From: Wolbachia endosymbiont (group B) of Parapoynx stratiotata
GTDB lineage: Bacteria; Pseudomonadota; Alphaproteobacteria; Rickettsiales; Anaplasmataceae
Assembly: GCF_947250635.1 (NCBI RefSeq)
Contig: NZ_OX366335.1
Location: 248,001-312,000 of the forward strand
DNA length: 64,000 bases
Direction: 5' to 3'
How positions within the stretch are numbered: position 1 is the stretch's first letter; every line of letters starts with the position of its first letter. Under the pieces are notes generated by a model. That model was not told the DNA's origin. It did not search any database and saw only the letters and a list, made by a program, of their open reading frames with translations. Position numbers and translations under genes: made by a program. Below are positions 37,762-46,714 of this stretch, piece by piece.

Positions 37762-38232
37762 ATGCTCACCCTAGATCTTGGTAAACAAACTGGCTGGACT
37801 ATTTTACATGATGGAATAGTACAAAGTGGAAGTAAGAGTTTTCATGTTAGCAGGTTTAGTGGTGGTGGAATGCAGTTTTTAAATTTTCGTAATTGGCTTA
37901 ATGCACTTAAGTATAAATTTCCAGGTATTGAAGTTGTGTACTTTGAAGAAGTGAGAAGACACTTGGGAACTGATGCTGCACATATCTATGGAGGGTTTTT
38001 AGCACACCTTTCTGCTTGGTGTGAAGAACATCATGTGCCATACAAAGGTGTATCTGTGAAAACTATCAAACGCTTTATAACAGGCAAAGGCAATGCAAGT
38101 AAAGCTGATGTCATTGAGGCAGTACAGGAAAAGGGTTTTTGTCCAATGGATGATAATGAAGCGGACTCTTTAGCTTTAATGTTCTATGTTATGAATGTTA
38201 GTAAAGATCTTAACAGTCTAAAAATCCCATAG
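37762..38232 (+). CDS. RuvC-like Holliday-junction resolvase (phage)
   Basis: The 156-residue protein has the RNase-H-fold acidic residues of RuvC-type resolvases: LTLDLGKQTGW at the N-terminus, VYFEEVRRH in the middle, and DDNEADSLALMFY at the C-terminus. A basic GKGNASKADVIEAV segment precedes the last. It probably resolves branched phage DNA before packaging, since it heads the terminase/head operon. Two phage-type promoters precede it. Confidence 0.78.
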   Translation: MLTLDLGKQTGWTILHDGIVQSGSKSFHVSRFSGGGMQFLNFRNWLNALKYKFPGIEVVYFEEVRRHLGTDAAHIYGGFLAHLSAWCEEHHVPYKGVSVKTIKRFITGKGNASKADVIEAVQEKGFCPMDDNEADSLALMFYVMNVSKDLNSLKIP

Positions 38233-38290
38233 AAAATGGGTCCTTTTGGCCAGGCTGGAGGGTTTGGTGGCCCCGACCTCGGGCCTTCTT
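38226..38290 (+). terminator. Possible hairpins after the RuvC-like gene
   Basis: CCCAT-AGAAA-ATGGG (38226-38240) overlaps the stop codon and is followed by TCCTTTT. GGCCC-N7-GGGCC (38269-38285) is followed by TTCTTT. Both stems are short, so at most they are weak or partial terminators. Confidence 0.3.
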
Positions 38291-38367
38291 TAGCGTTAGA
38301 CATATTTCAAATGTTAACTACTTACGAAATTATAGCTGAGCAGTGCTAAAATAAGGAGAAAAAAAAG

Positions 38368-38838
38368 GTGAGAATTACGCAAGCAGAATGGGCAAGGGAA
38401 AAAGGGTTTTCGAGGCAATATGTCTGTTCTTTAGTAAAAAAAGGAATAGTTGAGCTGGAAGATGGACTTATTGACCGAGAACAAGCAAATGAAGCGGTAG
38501 CAGCAATAAGAGATCCAAGTCAACCACTGAGAAGAAAAGAGCGCGGAGAAACACTTTCAACGATATTGCTAAAAACGCGAATAAAAAATGAAACCGAACG
38601 TGGTAAACTTTTGGAAGCTAAAGTGAAAGCTGAAATAGGCAAATTTGTGTCAATTGAAGAGGTAAAAACTGAAGCATTTAACGTAGCAAGAGTTGTCCGT
38701 AATAATTTGCTTAATATTCCAAATAGAGTTTCAGCATTGCTTGCATCACTGAGTGACACTGAAAAGATTCATATGGTGCTAACTGAAGAGATTACAAACT
38801 CATTACAAGAATTATCTAATACTAAATTTCAAATATAA
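38368..38838 (+). CDS. Terminase small subunit (Nu1-like)
   Basis: This 156-residue protein starts at GTG with an AAGGAGAA ribosome-binding site. The N-terminus is a winged-helix-like domain (ITQAEWAREKGFSRQYVCSL). A Lys/Glu-rich helical part follows (TRIKNETERGKLLEAKVKAE), as in lambda Nu1-type small terminases. It would recognise the packaging site in phage DNA. An ankyrin gene separates it from the large subunit. Confidence 0.72.
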   Translation: MRITQAEWAREKGFSRQYVCSLVKKGIVELEDGLIDREQANEAVAAIRDPSQPLRRKERGETLSTILLKTRIKNETERGKLLEAKVKAEIGKFVSIEEVKTEAFNVARVVRNNLLNIPNRVSALLASLSDTEKIHMVLTEEITNSLQELSNTKFQI

Positions 38839-38857
38839 GAAAGATTTTGAATATAAA

Positions 38858-40342
38858 ATGGCTGATAACTTAAGTTTAGAGTTAATAAAGTGTCTCATTA
38901 ATCAACCTGGATTAGATGTAAATGTTAGAGGATTAAACGGAAAAACCCCACTACATTGCGCTATAGAGTTTGACGAATTAAGTATGGTGGATTTGTTACT
39001 CACGAAGAAGAACATTAATCCTTTTGTGGAAGATAATGAAGGTAAAACATCTCTTGATTACGCCAAAGAAGAGAAAAAAGCAGAAATATTGAAAGCGTTA
39101 ATTAGTAACAAATACGGGTCAGAACAAGATAGTTTACTTCATTTAGCTGCAATGATAGGTGAAGTTAATGCAGTCAGATATTTGATAGGAAAAGGTATTG
39201 ACGTTAATGTACGAAATGCTCTGCATCATACGCCATTACATCTAGCAGCAGGAATAGGACATGCAGAAGTTGTAAAGATTTTGATAAGAGAAGGAAAAGC
39301 TGAAATAGATGTCTTTGATGCGCGAAATCAGACACCAATGCACTATGCAGTTAATAATAAAAAGTTAGAGATAGTAAAGTTACTGCTGAAACTTGGAGCA
39401 GATGTAAATAGTGCACGTATGGGACAAAACTCAATGAAATTGTCGCCTGTTCATATAGCTGTAAGTAATACTAATTACGATGAAAGAGACTTATGTCTTG
39501 ATATTCTCAAATGCTTAATAAGGGAGCCTAATGCTCAAGTCAATTTACAAGATTACGAAAATAAAACGCCACTACATTACGCTGAAAGACTTAAAACAAT
39601 AGAGGTTTTACTAACACGAGAAGATATAGACCCTCTGGTAAAAGACGATAGCGGCAAGACACCATTTGATTACGCTAAACCTGAGATAAAGAAGGCTTTG
39701 ATGAGTAATAAATACGGTTCTGAAAAGAATAGTCTACTCCATTTAGCTGCACAAAGAGGAGAAATTGAGATTGTAGAGTCTATCTTAAAAGAAGAAATTG
39801 ATATTGACATTTCAAATAATAAAGGTCTATCACCGATTTATCTTGCTGCAGAAAAAGGACATTTACATGTAGTAAAATTACTACTGAAAAAAGGAGCAAA
39901 CTATATACCTGTTTTGCACTTAGCAATCAAGTCAAATAATTTAGAATTACTTAAAGTTTTATTTAATGAAAAAAATGGAGTGTTACTCTGCAGAGATACC
40001 GTTGTTAATTTTCCAACCCTTCATAATAAATATATAGCACAGAGAGAAATAGCAGATAAAAGGATGAAAAAACATAATAATATTATCTGCATCTGTATTA
40101 CAGTCAGCGCAATAGCAGTAGCAATATATATAGGGTTAATAACAACAACAATAAGCAGTGCAATCATTTTTGCAACAATAACAGGGGTATTTGCGCTTAT
40201 TATAGCACTAATGATAAGTGAGATGAGCAAAAGATATATAGAAAACGAATTTCAGAAAAAGATGTTTATGGAGCTGGAGGAGTGTAGTTCTATTGTTAAT
40301 GATATTGAGATAGAACCAATTATGAGTAGATGCAGACAATGA
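38858..40342 (+). CDS. Ankyrin-repeat membrane protein inside the packaging module
   Basis: The 494-residue protein has about eight ankyrin units spread over residues 15-370 (for example NGKTPLHCAIEFDELSMVDLL, HTPLHLAAGIGHAEVVKILI, LSPIYLAAEKGHLHVVKLLL). Two adjacent transmembrane segments follow at about 408-460. The repeats fall into two similar halves, each with DDNEGKTSLDYAK or DDSGKTPFDYAK and KYGSE...SLLHLAA. The gene lies between the small and large terminase genes and overlaps the latter by 13 bp, so it is expressed with the late genes. A host-directed or regulatory role is more likely than a structural one, but unproven. Confidence 0.85.
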   Translation: MADNLSLELIKCLINQPGLDVNVRGLNGKTPLHCAIEFDELSMVDLLLTKKNINPFVEDNEGKTSLDYAKEEKKAEILKALISNKYGSEQDSLLHLAAMIGEVNAVRYLIGKGIDVNVRNALHHTPLHLAAGIGHAEVVKILIREGKAEIDVFDARNQTPMHYAVNNKKLEIVKLLLKLGADVNSARMGQNSMKLSPVHIAVSNTNYDERDLCLDILKCLIREPNAQVNLQDYENKTPLHYAERLKTIEVLLTREDIDPLVKDDSGKTPFDYAKPEIKKALMSNKYGSEKNSLLHLAAQRGEIEIVESILKEEIDIDISNNKGLSPIYLAAEKGHLHVVKLLLKKGANYIPVLHLAIKSNNLELLKVLFNEKNGVLLCRDTVVNFPTLHNKYIAQREIADKRMKKHNNIICICITVSAIAVAIYIGLITTTISSAIIFATITGVFALIIALMISEMSKRYIENEFQKKMFMELEECSSIVNDIEIEPIMSRCRQ

Positions 40343-42174
40343 TATACGCTAGAGCTTTTTCTGAAGGCTTAAAACCAGATCCCCAGCTTAAAGTATCAGA
40401 GTGGGCAAATGAGTATCGAGTTTTAGCGCCAACTGCAGCATCAGAGCCAGGGAAATGGAGAACAGAGAGAACTCCTTATTTAAAAGAAATAATGGATTCA
40501 CTATCACCATCTTCACCTGCTGAAAAAGTAGTATTTATGAAAGGAGCGCAGATTGGGGGAACAGAAGCAGGAAATAATTGGATAGGCTATATTATAGATC
40601 AAACACCAGGTCCAATGCTAGTAGTACAGCCAACAGTTGAAATGGGAAAGCGTTGGTCAAAAGGAAGATTTGCACCGTTAATAGAGAGTACACCATGTTT
40701 AAAAAGTAAAGTAAAAGACCCAAGATCAAGAGATTCAGGGAATACTGTACAAAGTAAGGAATTTCCAGGTGGAATAGTAGTAATAACTGGAGCAAATAGC
40801 AGTGTAGGACTTCGTTCTATGCCAGTAAAATATCTCTTTCTTGATGAGATTGATGCCTATCCAGGAGATTCAGGAGGAGAAGGAGATCCAGTACTGCTCA
40901 GTATTGCTCGAACTAACACTTTTGCGCGGCGAAAGATTTTTTTAGTATCAACACCAACGATTCATGGAATAAGCAGAATTGAGAAAGAATTTGAAGCAAC
41001 AGATAAGAGATATTTTTTTGTACCATGTCCGCATTGTAATTACTATCAAGTTTTAAAATGGGCACAAATAAAATGGGAAGATAAAAATCCAAATACAGCA
41101 CACTATATATGTATAGAATGTGGTGAAAAGATAGAAAATCATCAAAAGACAGAGATGCTTGAGCGTGGAGAATGGAGACCTACTAATAGAGTAAAAGGTG
41201 AGAAAAAAGGATTTCATCTTTCAAGTCTTTATAGTCCAGTTGGCTGGTATAGTTGGCAACAAGCAGTAGAGGACTTTCTCCATGCAAAAGAAAGTGAACA
41301 ATTACTAAAAGTTTGGATAAATACCACGCTAGGAGAAACTTGGGTAGACAAAGGAGAAGTACCAGACTGGAAGCAGTTATTTAACAGAAGAGAATTTTTT
41401 CCCGTAGGCACAGTACCAAGGAGAGAAGTGGTTTTGACAGCAGGAGTAGATGTACAAAAAGATCGTTTAGAAGTAGAAGTTGTAGCCTGGGGAAAAGGCA
41501 GAGAAAATTGGTCAATAGACTACCGAGTATTTGAAGGAGATACTGGAAGAGAAGAAGTATGGGGAAAACTCTCTGAGCTCCTCAATCATCATTTTATTGG
41601 TGAAAATGGGCTGGAATACATGATAAGCATGATGGCAGTAGATGCTGGATATGCAACGCAAGAAGTATACAATTGGGTAAGAGGTCATCAAGGCTGTGGA
41701 AGAGTAATGGCAGTCAAAGGTGTAAATAAAGCTCTAGTACCACTTAGCAGTCCAAGCAGAGTAGATATAACAGTTGGTGGGCAAAAGCTGAAAAGAGGAA
41801 TAAAGCTATGGCCAGTAGGAGTATCGATATTAAAGTCAGAACTTTTTCAATTACTTAATGTTTTAAAAGAAGAAGAGAAAGTGCCAGCAGGGTATTGTCA
41901 TTTTCCCGAGTATGTACCTGAGTATTTTAAGCAGCTAACGGCAGAGCAATTAGTCAGCAAGGTAGTAAAAGGATACACCAAACAAGAGTGGCAAAAGGTA
42001 AGAGAAAGAAATGAAGTACTGGATTGCCGAATTTATGCGAGAGCAGCATCTATTGCACTTGGAATTGATCGTTGGCCAGAGAGTAAATGGAATAGTTTGA
42101 GTGGAAAAATGGAAAGCAAAAAGCCCAAAAAATTAAGACAGAGTAAATGGCTTGGTAATCAAAATGTACAGTGA
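40330..42174 (+). CDS. Terminase large subunit (GpA family)
   Basis: This is the motor and nuclease that packages phage DNA. The ATPase shows MKGAQIGGTEAGNNWIGY as its nucleotide-binding loop near residue 75 and FLDEIDAYPGDSGGEGDP as Walker B. A zinc-like CPHCNYY...CIECGE follows near 230-265. The nuclease domain starts at about 360 (LTAGVDVQKDRLEVEVVAWG, with MAVDAGYATQEVY). The length (614 residues) is that of lambda gpA-type enzymes. Confidence 0.92.
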   Translation: MQTMIYARAFSEGLKPDPQLKVSEWANEYRVLAPTAASEPGKWRTERTPYLKEIMDSLSPSSPAEKVVFMKGAQIGGTEAGNNWIGYIIDQTPGPMLVVQPTVEMGKRWSKGRFAPLIESTPCLKSKVKDPRSRDSGNTVQSKEFPGGIVVITGANSSVGLRSMPVKYLFLDEIDAYPGDSGGEGDPVLLSIARTNTFARRKIFLVSTPTIHGISRIEKEFEATDKRYFFVPCPHCNYYQVLKWAQIKWEDKNPNTAHYICIECGEKIENHQKTEMLERGEWRPTNRVKGEKKGFHLSSLYSPVGWYSWQQAVEDFLHAKESEQLLKVWINTTLGETWVDKGEVPDWKQLFNRREFFPVGTVPRREVVLTAGVDVQKDRLEVEVVAWGKGRENWSIDYRVFEGDTGREEVWGKLSELLNHHFIGENGLEYMISMMAVDAGYATQEVYNWVRGHQGCGRVMAVKGVNKALVPLSSPSRVDITVGGQKLKRGIKLWPVGVSILKSELFQLLNVLKEEEKVPAGYCHFPEYVPEYFKQLTAEQLVSKVVKGYTKQEWQKVRERNEVLDCRIYARAASIALGIDRWPESKWNSLSGKMESKKPKKLRQSKWLGNQNVQ

Positions 42175-42388
42175 AGAGTATTTAACTCAAGTTGAGAAAG
42201 CAATTCAAAAACTGCAAAGCGGAGAAAGAGTTGTCTCAATTGCATATGGTGACCATGTTGTGCGGTACGGGGAAGTTCAAATAAAGGATTTATTGGAGCT
42301 CAGGCAACGAATAAAAGCGGGGTTAAAAGTTGCAGGTATGAGGCCAAAGAGGAAAATTGTTTTTTCAACGAGTAAAGGAATTTTATAA
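42164..42388 (+). CDS. gpW-like head-tail joining protein
   Basis: This 74-residue basic protein starts MYSEEYLTQVEKAIQKL, with YGDHVVRYGEVQIKDLLELR in the middle. It matches lambda gpW in size and in its place between the large terminase and portal. The ATG at 42164 is preferred to the upstream TTG. It overlaps the terminase end. Confidence 0.78.
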   Translation: MYSEEYLTQVEKAIQKLQSGERVVSIAYGDHVVRYGEVQIKDLLELRQRIKAGLKVAGMRPKRKIVFSTSKGIL

Positions 42389-43807
42389 ATGCTGCTAAAA
42401 ACCTTCAAGCAATTGTTTAACAAACCAAAGATAAAAAGCTCTGCCTGGGATGCAGCAGGCTCAGGAAGAAGATTTTTTCACTTTCAACCAGAGTTAGGAA
42501 GTATAAACAATTTGCTGTCTCAAAGCCTTGAAACTTTACGTAGTAGATCACGTGATATGGTGAGAAAAAATCCATATGCAGCAAATATTATTGATACAAT
42601 AGTAAGTAACTCTATTGGAACAGGAATAAAACCGCAATCAAAAGCAAAGAATGCAGAATTTCGAAAGAAAGTACAAGAATTATGGCTAAGATGGACAGAT
42701 GAAGCAGACAGTAACGGAGTAAGTGATTTTTATGGATTACAAGCTCTAGTATGCAGAAGTATGATAGAGGGAGGAGAATGTTTTGTACGTTTAAGAACGA
42801 GAAAGCTGGAAGATAGATTTTCTGTACCACTACAACTGCAAGTACTTGAGTCTGAACATTTAGATAATAAAACAAATCAAACTTTAGGAAATGGTAATGT
42901 AATAAGAAACGGGATTGAGTTCAATAGACTTGGGCAAAGAGAGGCATATTACTTATTTAGAGAACATCCAGGAGAAGGCTCATTTGGAGAATCAGTGAGA
43001 GTACCAGCAAATGATGTTTTACATATTTATAGACCTTTAAGACCTGGGCAAATTAGAGGAGAGCCATGGCTTTCGAGTATACTGCTAAAGCTCTATGAAC
43101 TTGATCAATATGATGATGCAGAATTAGTGAGAAAAAAGACAGCAGCGATGTTTGCAGGGTTTATTACGAGACTTGATCCTGAGGCAAATATTTTAGGAGA
43201 AGGTGAAAGTAATGAGCAAGGAGTAGCACTATCTGGATTGGAACCTGGAACAATGCAGCTTTTAGACCCAGGAGAAGATATAAAATTTTCAGAGCCGTCA
43301 GATGTTGGAGGAAGTTATGAAGCGTTTATAAGACAGCAACTCAGGGCAATAGCGATTGGTACAGGGATAACATATGAGCAGCTAACAGGAGATTTAACAG
43401 GCGTTAATTATTCATCAATCAGAGCTGGATTAATAGAGTTTCGTCGTAGATGTGCTATGCTGCAACACAACATTATGGTATTTCAATTTTGCAGACCAGT
43501 ATGGAATAGATGGCTAGAATTAGCGTTAGTATCTGGAAAACTTTCTATAGCTAAAGATTTAACAAGTGAGTCATTGAAAGAAGTAAAATGGATACCACAA
43601 GGGTTTGATTGGGTTGATCCTTTAAAAGACCAGCAAGCACAACAAATGGCAGTAAGAAATGGCTTTAAAAGTCGATCAGAAGTAGTATCAGAAATGGGTT
43701 ACGACGTAGAAGAAATTGATCAAGAAATAGCAGAAGATCAAAAGCGAGCAAATAGTCTCAATTTAATATTTGATTCTGATGTTGGGGGAAACAATGTTTC
43801 TAAGTAG
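42389..43807 (+). CDS. Phage portal protein (lambda gpB family)
   Basis: The portal ring is the DNA entry and exit channel of the head. The 472-residue protein has the family pattern RSRDMVRKNPYAANIIDTIV, GIKPQSKAKN, EGGECFVRLR, DVLHIYRPLRPGQIRGEPWLSS and YEQLTGDLTGVNYSSIRAGL. It starts directly after the gpW stop and overlaps the protease gene. Confidence 0.92.
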   Translation: MLLKTFKQLFNKPKIKSSAWDAAGSGRRFFHFQPELGSINNLLSQSLETLRSRSRDMVRKNPYAANIIDTIVSNSIGTGIKPQSKAKNAEFRKKVQELWLRWTDEADSNGVSDFYGLQALVCRSMIEGGECFVRLRTRKLEDRFSVPLQLQVLESEHLDNKTNQTLGNGNVIRNGIEFNRLGQREAYYLFREHPGEGSFGESVRVPANDVLHIYRPLRPGQIRGEPWLSSILLKLYELDQYDDAELVRKKTAAMFAGFITRLDPEANILGEGESNEQGVALSGLEPGTMQLLDPGEDIKFSEPSDVGGSYEAFIRQQLRAIAIGTGITYEQLTGDLTGVNYSSIRAGLIEFRRRCAMLQHNIMVFQFCRPVWNRWLELALVSGKLSIAKDLTSESLKEVKWIPQGFDWVDPLKDQQAQQMAVRNGFKSRSEVVSEMGYDVEEIDQEIAEDQKRANSLNLIFDSDVGGNNVSK

Positions 43808-44828
43808 ACCATTAATGCTTGAAGCAAAAAGTTTTGAACTACTATCGCTTCATAGTCAAAAACAACCTATCTTTAAAAACGTAAAACACTATGTAAAGAA
43901 CAATATAGAAAAGACAGCAATAATACCAATACATGGCATTTTAACTAAAAAACCAGAAGCTTTTGATGATTTTCTAGGTATGACATCGTACGAGAAGATA
44001 CAAGAGGAAATAGAAGAAGCTTTAGAGGATGAAAAAGTGGAAATAATTCTTTTGGATATAGATAGTCCAGGAGGAGAGGTCAATGGAGTGTTTGACCTGG
44101 CTGATTTTATTTACGAATCAAGAGCAAAAAAGAGAATTGTGGCATTAGCAAATGATGATGCTTACTCTGCTGCATATGCTATAGCATCAAGTGCTGAAAA
44201 GGTATTTGTGAGCAGAACTTCAGGAGTAGGAAGCATAGGGGTAATAGCAAGTCATATAGATCAAAGTGGATTTAATGAAAAATGTGGAATAAAATATACC
44301 ACAGTATTTGCAGGAAGTAGAAAAAATGATTTAAATCCACATGAGCCAATGACGTCTGAAAGTCTGGAAAGCTTACAAAAAGAAGTAGACCGACTATATG
44401 AAATGTTTGTGCAGCTAATAGCGAGGAACAGAGGTCTTTCAATTGAAAAGATTCGATCAACGGAGGCAGGGCTATATTTTGGCGAGAGAGCAATAGAAAT
44501 AGGCCTTGCAGACGGAATGACAATTCTTTCATCTATTAATAAAAACAGGAGTATTACTATGAATGAACAAACTACAACTGACCTAGAAACTGATAATTTG
44601 ACTAAGTATCGTAATGAAGTTCTTGAATTAATACGGTTATGTAATCTATCACGAATGCCAGAGAAAATAGAAGAATTTATTGAGGAAAGCGTAAGTGTTG
44701 AGCAAGCCAGGGAAGTTTTAATGGAGTTACTTGCAGAGAGAACGAAGAAGACAGAGATTTTGAGTACAATACCACAGAATTCAGGAGAAGATTTAATGAT
44801 ACAGGTAGCAAGAAGTCGTAGGAGTTAA
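43794..44828 (+). CDS. Head maturation protease, S49/SppA family, with C-terminal scaffold region
   Basis: The S49 domain spans about residues 30-240 with LLDIDSPGGEVNG, the nucleophile Ser in ANDDAYSAAYAIAS and the SRTSGVGSIGVIASHID segment. It processes capsid proteins during head assembly, like lambda gpC. The last 89 residues are charged and helical. They can be made separately from an internal ATG at 44559, like lambda Nu3. I chose the ATG at 43794, preceded by GGGGGAA; the TTG at 43770 lies further inside the portal gene. Confidence 0.88.
   Translation: MFLSRPLMLEAKSFELLSLHSQKQPIFKNVKHYVKNNIEKTAIIPIHGILTKKPEAFDDFLGMTSYEKIQEEIEEALEDEKVEIILLDIDSPGGEVNGVFDLADFIYESRAKKRIVALANDDAYSAAYAIASSAEKVFVSRTSGVGSIGVIASHIDQSGFNEKCGIKYTTVFAGSRKNDLNPHEPMTSESLESLQKEVDRLYEMFVQLIARNRGLSIEKIRSTEAGLYFGERAIEIGLADGMTILSSINKNRSITMNEQTTTDLETDNLTKYRNEVLELIRLCNLSRMPEKIEEFIEESVSVEQAREVLMELLAERTKKTEILSTIPQNSGEDLMIQVARSRRS
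44559..44828 (+). CDS. Nested in-frame scaffold protein (Nu3-like)
   Basis: An internal ATG in frame with the protease (codon 256) has an AGGAG ribosome-binding site 7 bases upstream. It would give an 89-residue Glu-rich helical protein starting MNEQTTTDLETDNLTKYRN. In lambda the scaffold Nu3 is made from an internal start in gene C in just this way. Expression is inferred. Confidence 0.6.
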   Translation: MNEQTTTDLETDNLTKYRNEVLELIRLCNLSRMPEKIEEFIEESVSVEQAREVLMELLAERTKKTEILSTIPQNSGEDLMIQVARSRRS

Positions 44829-44840
44829 AGTATTTTTATA

Positions 44841-44873
44841 ACCGCCGTATATAGCATTGATAAAAGCGGCGGT
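44841..44873 (+). other. Hairpin between protease and head decoration gene
   Basis: ACCGCCG (44841-44847) pairs with CGGCGGT (44867-44873) around a 19-base AT-rich loop. It could stabilise or attenuate the mRNA just before the highly expressed capsid genes. No T-run follows, so a terminator is unlikely. Confidence 0.4.
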
Positions 44874-44893
44874 AAGCAGTTAAGGAGAAATTT

Positions 44894-45262
44894 ATGAGTT
44901 GTATAAGCGAACAAAATAATCTTGGTGACCTATTAAAGTATGAGGTGTCAAGTCTATATTCAAGAGATCAGATAACAGTAGCAAAGGGACAAAATCTTAA
45001 ACTTGGTACAGTAGTGGCTCTCGATAAAGATAACATGATTAAGATAATAAATCCAACTGCCACAGATGGTACACAAACAGCAATAGGTGCAATAGTAAGT
45101 GATGTAAATGCGACAGAAAATGCCAAAGCAGTAATTATTACTCGTGGTGCAATACTAGCAGATCATGCAGTGGTGTGGCCAGCAAATATCACTGAAGAGC
45201 AAAAAAATGCAGCAATAAAGCAACTTGAAGGACGAGGGATCATTATCCGTAAAGCAGTCTAA
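44894..45262 (+). CDS. Head decoration protein (lambda gpD-like)
   Basis: This 122-residue protein has the D-type pattern YSRDQITVAKGQNLKLGTVVAL, AIGAIVSDVNATENAKAVII and TRGAILADHAVVW. It trimerises on and stabilises the expanded capsid. A good AAGGAG ribosome-binding site precedes it. It lies directly before the major capsid gene, as in lambda. Confidence 0.88.
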   Translation: MSCISEQNNLGDLLKYEVSSLYSRDQITVAKGQNLKLGTVVALDKDNMIKIINPTATDGTQTAIGAIVSDVNATENAKAVIITRGAILADHAVVWPANITEEQKNAAIKQLEGRGIIIRKAV

Positions 45263-45305
45263 GGCTATATTAAACAATAAAAAACACAAAGGGGGAAAAT
45301 AAAAA

Positions 45306-46310
45306 ATGCAAAATCCATTTACAAACACAGCATTTAGCATGACGGCACTAACAAATGCGATAAATATATTGCCGATAAATTATGGACGAATTGAAAATTT
45401 AAATTTGTTTCCAAGTAGATCAGTAAGATTTAGACATATTACCATAGAAGAACACAACGGAGTATTAAGTTTATTACCAACACAAATACCAGGAGCACCA
45501 GCAACAGTAGGAAAAAGAGGAAAAAGAAAAGTAAGAACATTTACGATTCCACATATTCCTCACGATGATGTAGTGTTACCAGAGGAAGTACAGGGAATAA
45601 GAGCATTTGGGTCAGAAAGTGAACTGAAAGCGCTGGCAGATGTAATAACTGACCATTTGCAGCTAATGAGAAATAAACATGCAATAACGTTGGAGCATTT
45701 GCGTATGGGAGCGCTGAAGGGAATAATTTTAGATGCTGATGGGTCGGAATTATTAAATCTGTACAACGAATTTGAAATAACACCAAAAGTAGTAAATTTT
45801 GCCCTTGGAACAGCAACAACTGATGTAAAGCGTAAGTGCTTGGAGGTATTGCGACATATTGAGGATAACTTAAGTGGTGAATATATGACGGGAATTCATG
45901 CACTGGTAAGCCCTGAGTTTTTTGATGCATTAACTTCCCATAGTAAGGTGAAAGAGGCATATGAGAGATGGCAAGAAGGAGCAGCGCTAAGGAATGATAT
46001 GAGGTCAGGATTTACATTCTGCGGAATCACATTTGAGGAATATAGAGGGCAAGCAACTGATCCTGAGGGAAATGTAAGAAGGTTTATAGAAAGAGAAAGT
46101 GGAAACTGTTTTCCAGTAGGAACAGCGAGCACATTTACAACATATTTTGCACCAGCAGATTTTAATGAGACAGTGAATACTCTTGGACAGCCACTCTATG
46201 CAAAACAAGAGCCAAGAAGATTTGATAGAGGGACTGATTTGCATACGCAGTCAAACCCTCTGCCAATGTGCCACCGTCCAGCAATACTAGTCAAGATCGT
46301 TGCAACATAG
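45306..46310 (+). CDS. Major capsid protein (lambda gpE-like)
   Basis: This 334-residue protein fits the HK97-fold GpE family: FSMTALTNAINILPINYGRI at the start, then VGKRGKRKVRTFTIPHIPHDD. EEYRG and an FPVGTASTFTTYFAPADF segment lie near the C-terminus. A GGGGGA ribosome-binding site lies upstream. Confidence 0.92.
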   Translation: MQNPFTNTAFSMTALTNAINILPINYGRIENLNLFPSRSVRFRHITIEEHNGVLSLLPTQIPGAPATVGKRGKRKVRTFTIPHIPHDDVVLPEEVQGIRAFGSESELKALADVITDHLQLMRNKHAITLEHLRMGALKGIILDADGSELLNLYNEFEITPKVVNFALGTATTDVKRKCLEVLRHIEDNLSGEYMTGIHALVSPEFFDALTSHSKVKEAYERWQEGAALRNDMRSGFTFCGITFEEYRGQATDPEGNVRRFIERESGNCFPVGTASTFTTYFAPADFNETVNTLGQPLYAKQEPRRFDRGTDLHTQSNPLPMCHRPAILVKIVAT

Positions 46311-46393
46311 GTAGAGCAAATATAAAGCGGTGTGAGGCAGAAGAATGCTTTACCTCTTCTTAGCATATAAATGTTAGTATATAGCGGAGAAAT

Positions 46394-46714
46394 GTGCAAG
46401 AGAATATTAAGAGATTATTTAAAGATTGTTTTGCTCATTTAGGAAAAGTAGCTTTGTATGAATCAAAGGATAAGTCATATATGGTACAAGTACTAAAGCA
46501 ACAGCCAGATAAATTATACGAGATTGGTGAAGGACAATTTGTGGGAGAGATGCTTTTTCTTGAGGTAAATGTTTTTGATGTACTGAGGCCAATGGTGGGA
46601 GATATTTTTGTTATTGATGGTCGTAAATATAAAGTATATTCTCCACCACTGCGAGATAATTCAGGAATAGTATGGAATATAAAATGTACAGTACTTGGAG
46701 AGAAGGATGTTTAA
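46394..46714 (+). CDS. Head-tail joining protein (lambda FII-like)
   Basis: This 106-residue protein ends in a beta-rich GDIFVIDGRKYKVYSPPLRD. That segment resembles the lambda FII fold (GD-x-hydrophobic-x-V). Position after the capsid and before gpZ supports the call. The start is GTG at 46394. Confidence 0.6.
   Translation: MQENIKRLFKDCFAHLGKVALYESKDKSYMVQVLKQQPDKLYEIGEGQFVGEMLFLEVNVFDVLRPMVGDIFVIDGRKYKVYSPPLRDNSGIVWNIKCTVLGEKDV

Larger units (their letters stand above)
37591..37847 (+). repeat. Partial tandem duplication of promoter plus 5' end of the RuvC-like gene
   Basis: The first copy (37591-37688) carries the promoter, CAACAATTGAAAG, AAACAAACTGGCTG and AAGAGTTTTCATGTTAG. The second copy (37705-37847) has the same blocks in the same order, with 40-odd extra coding bases between the last two. 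The first copy thus has an internal deletion and no working start. Confidence 0.7.
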
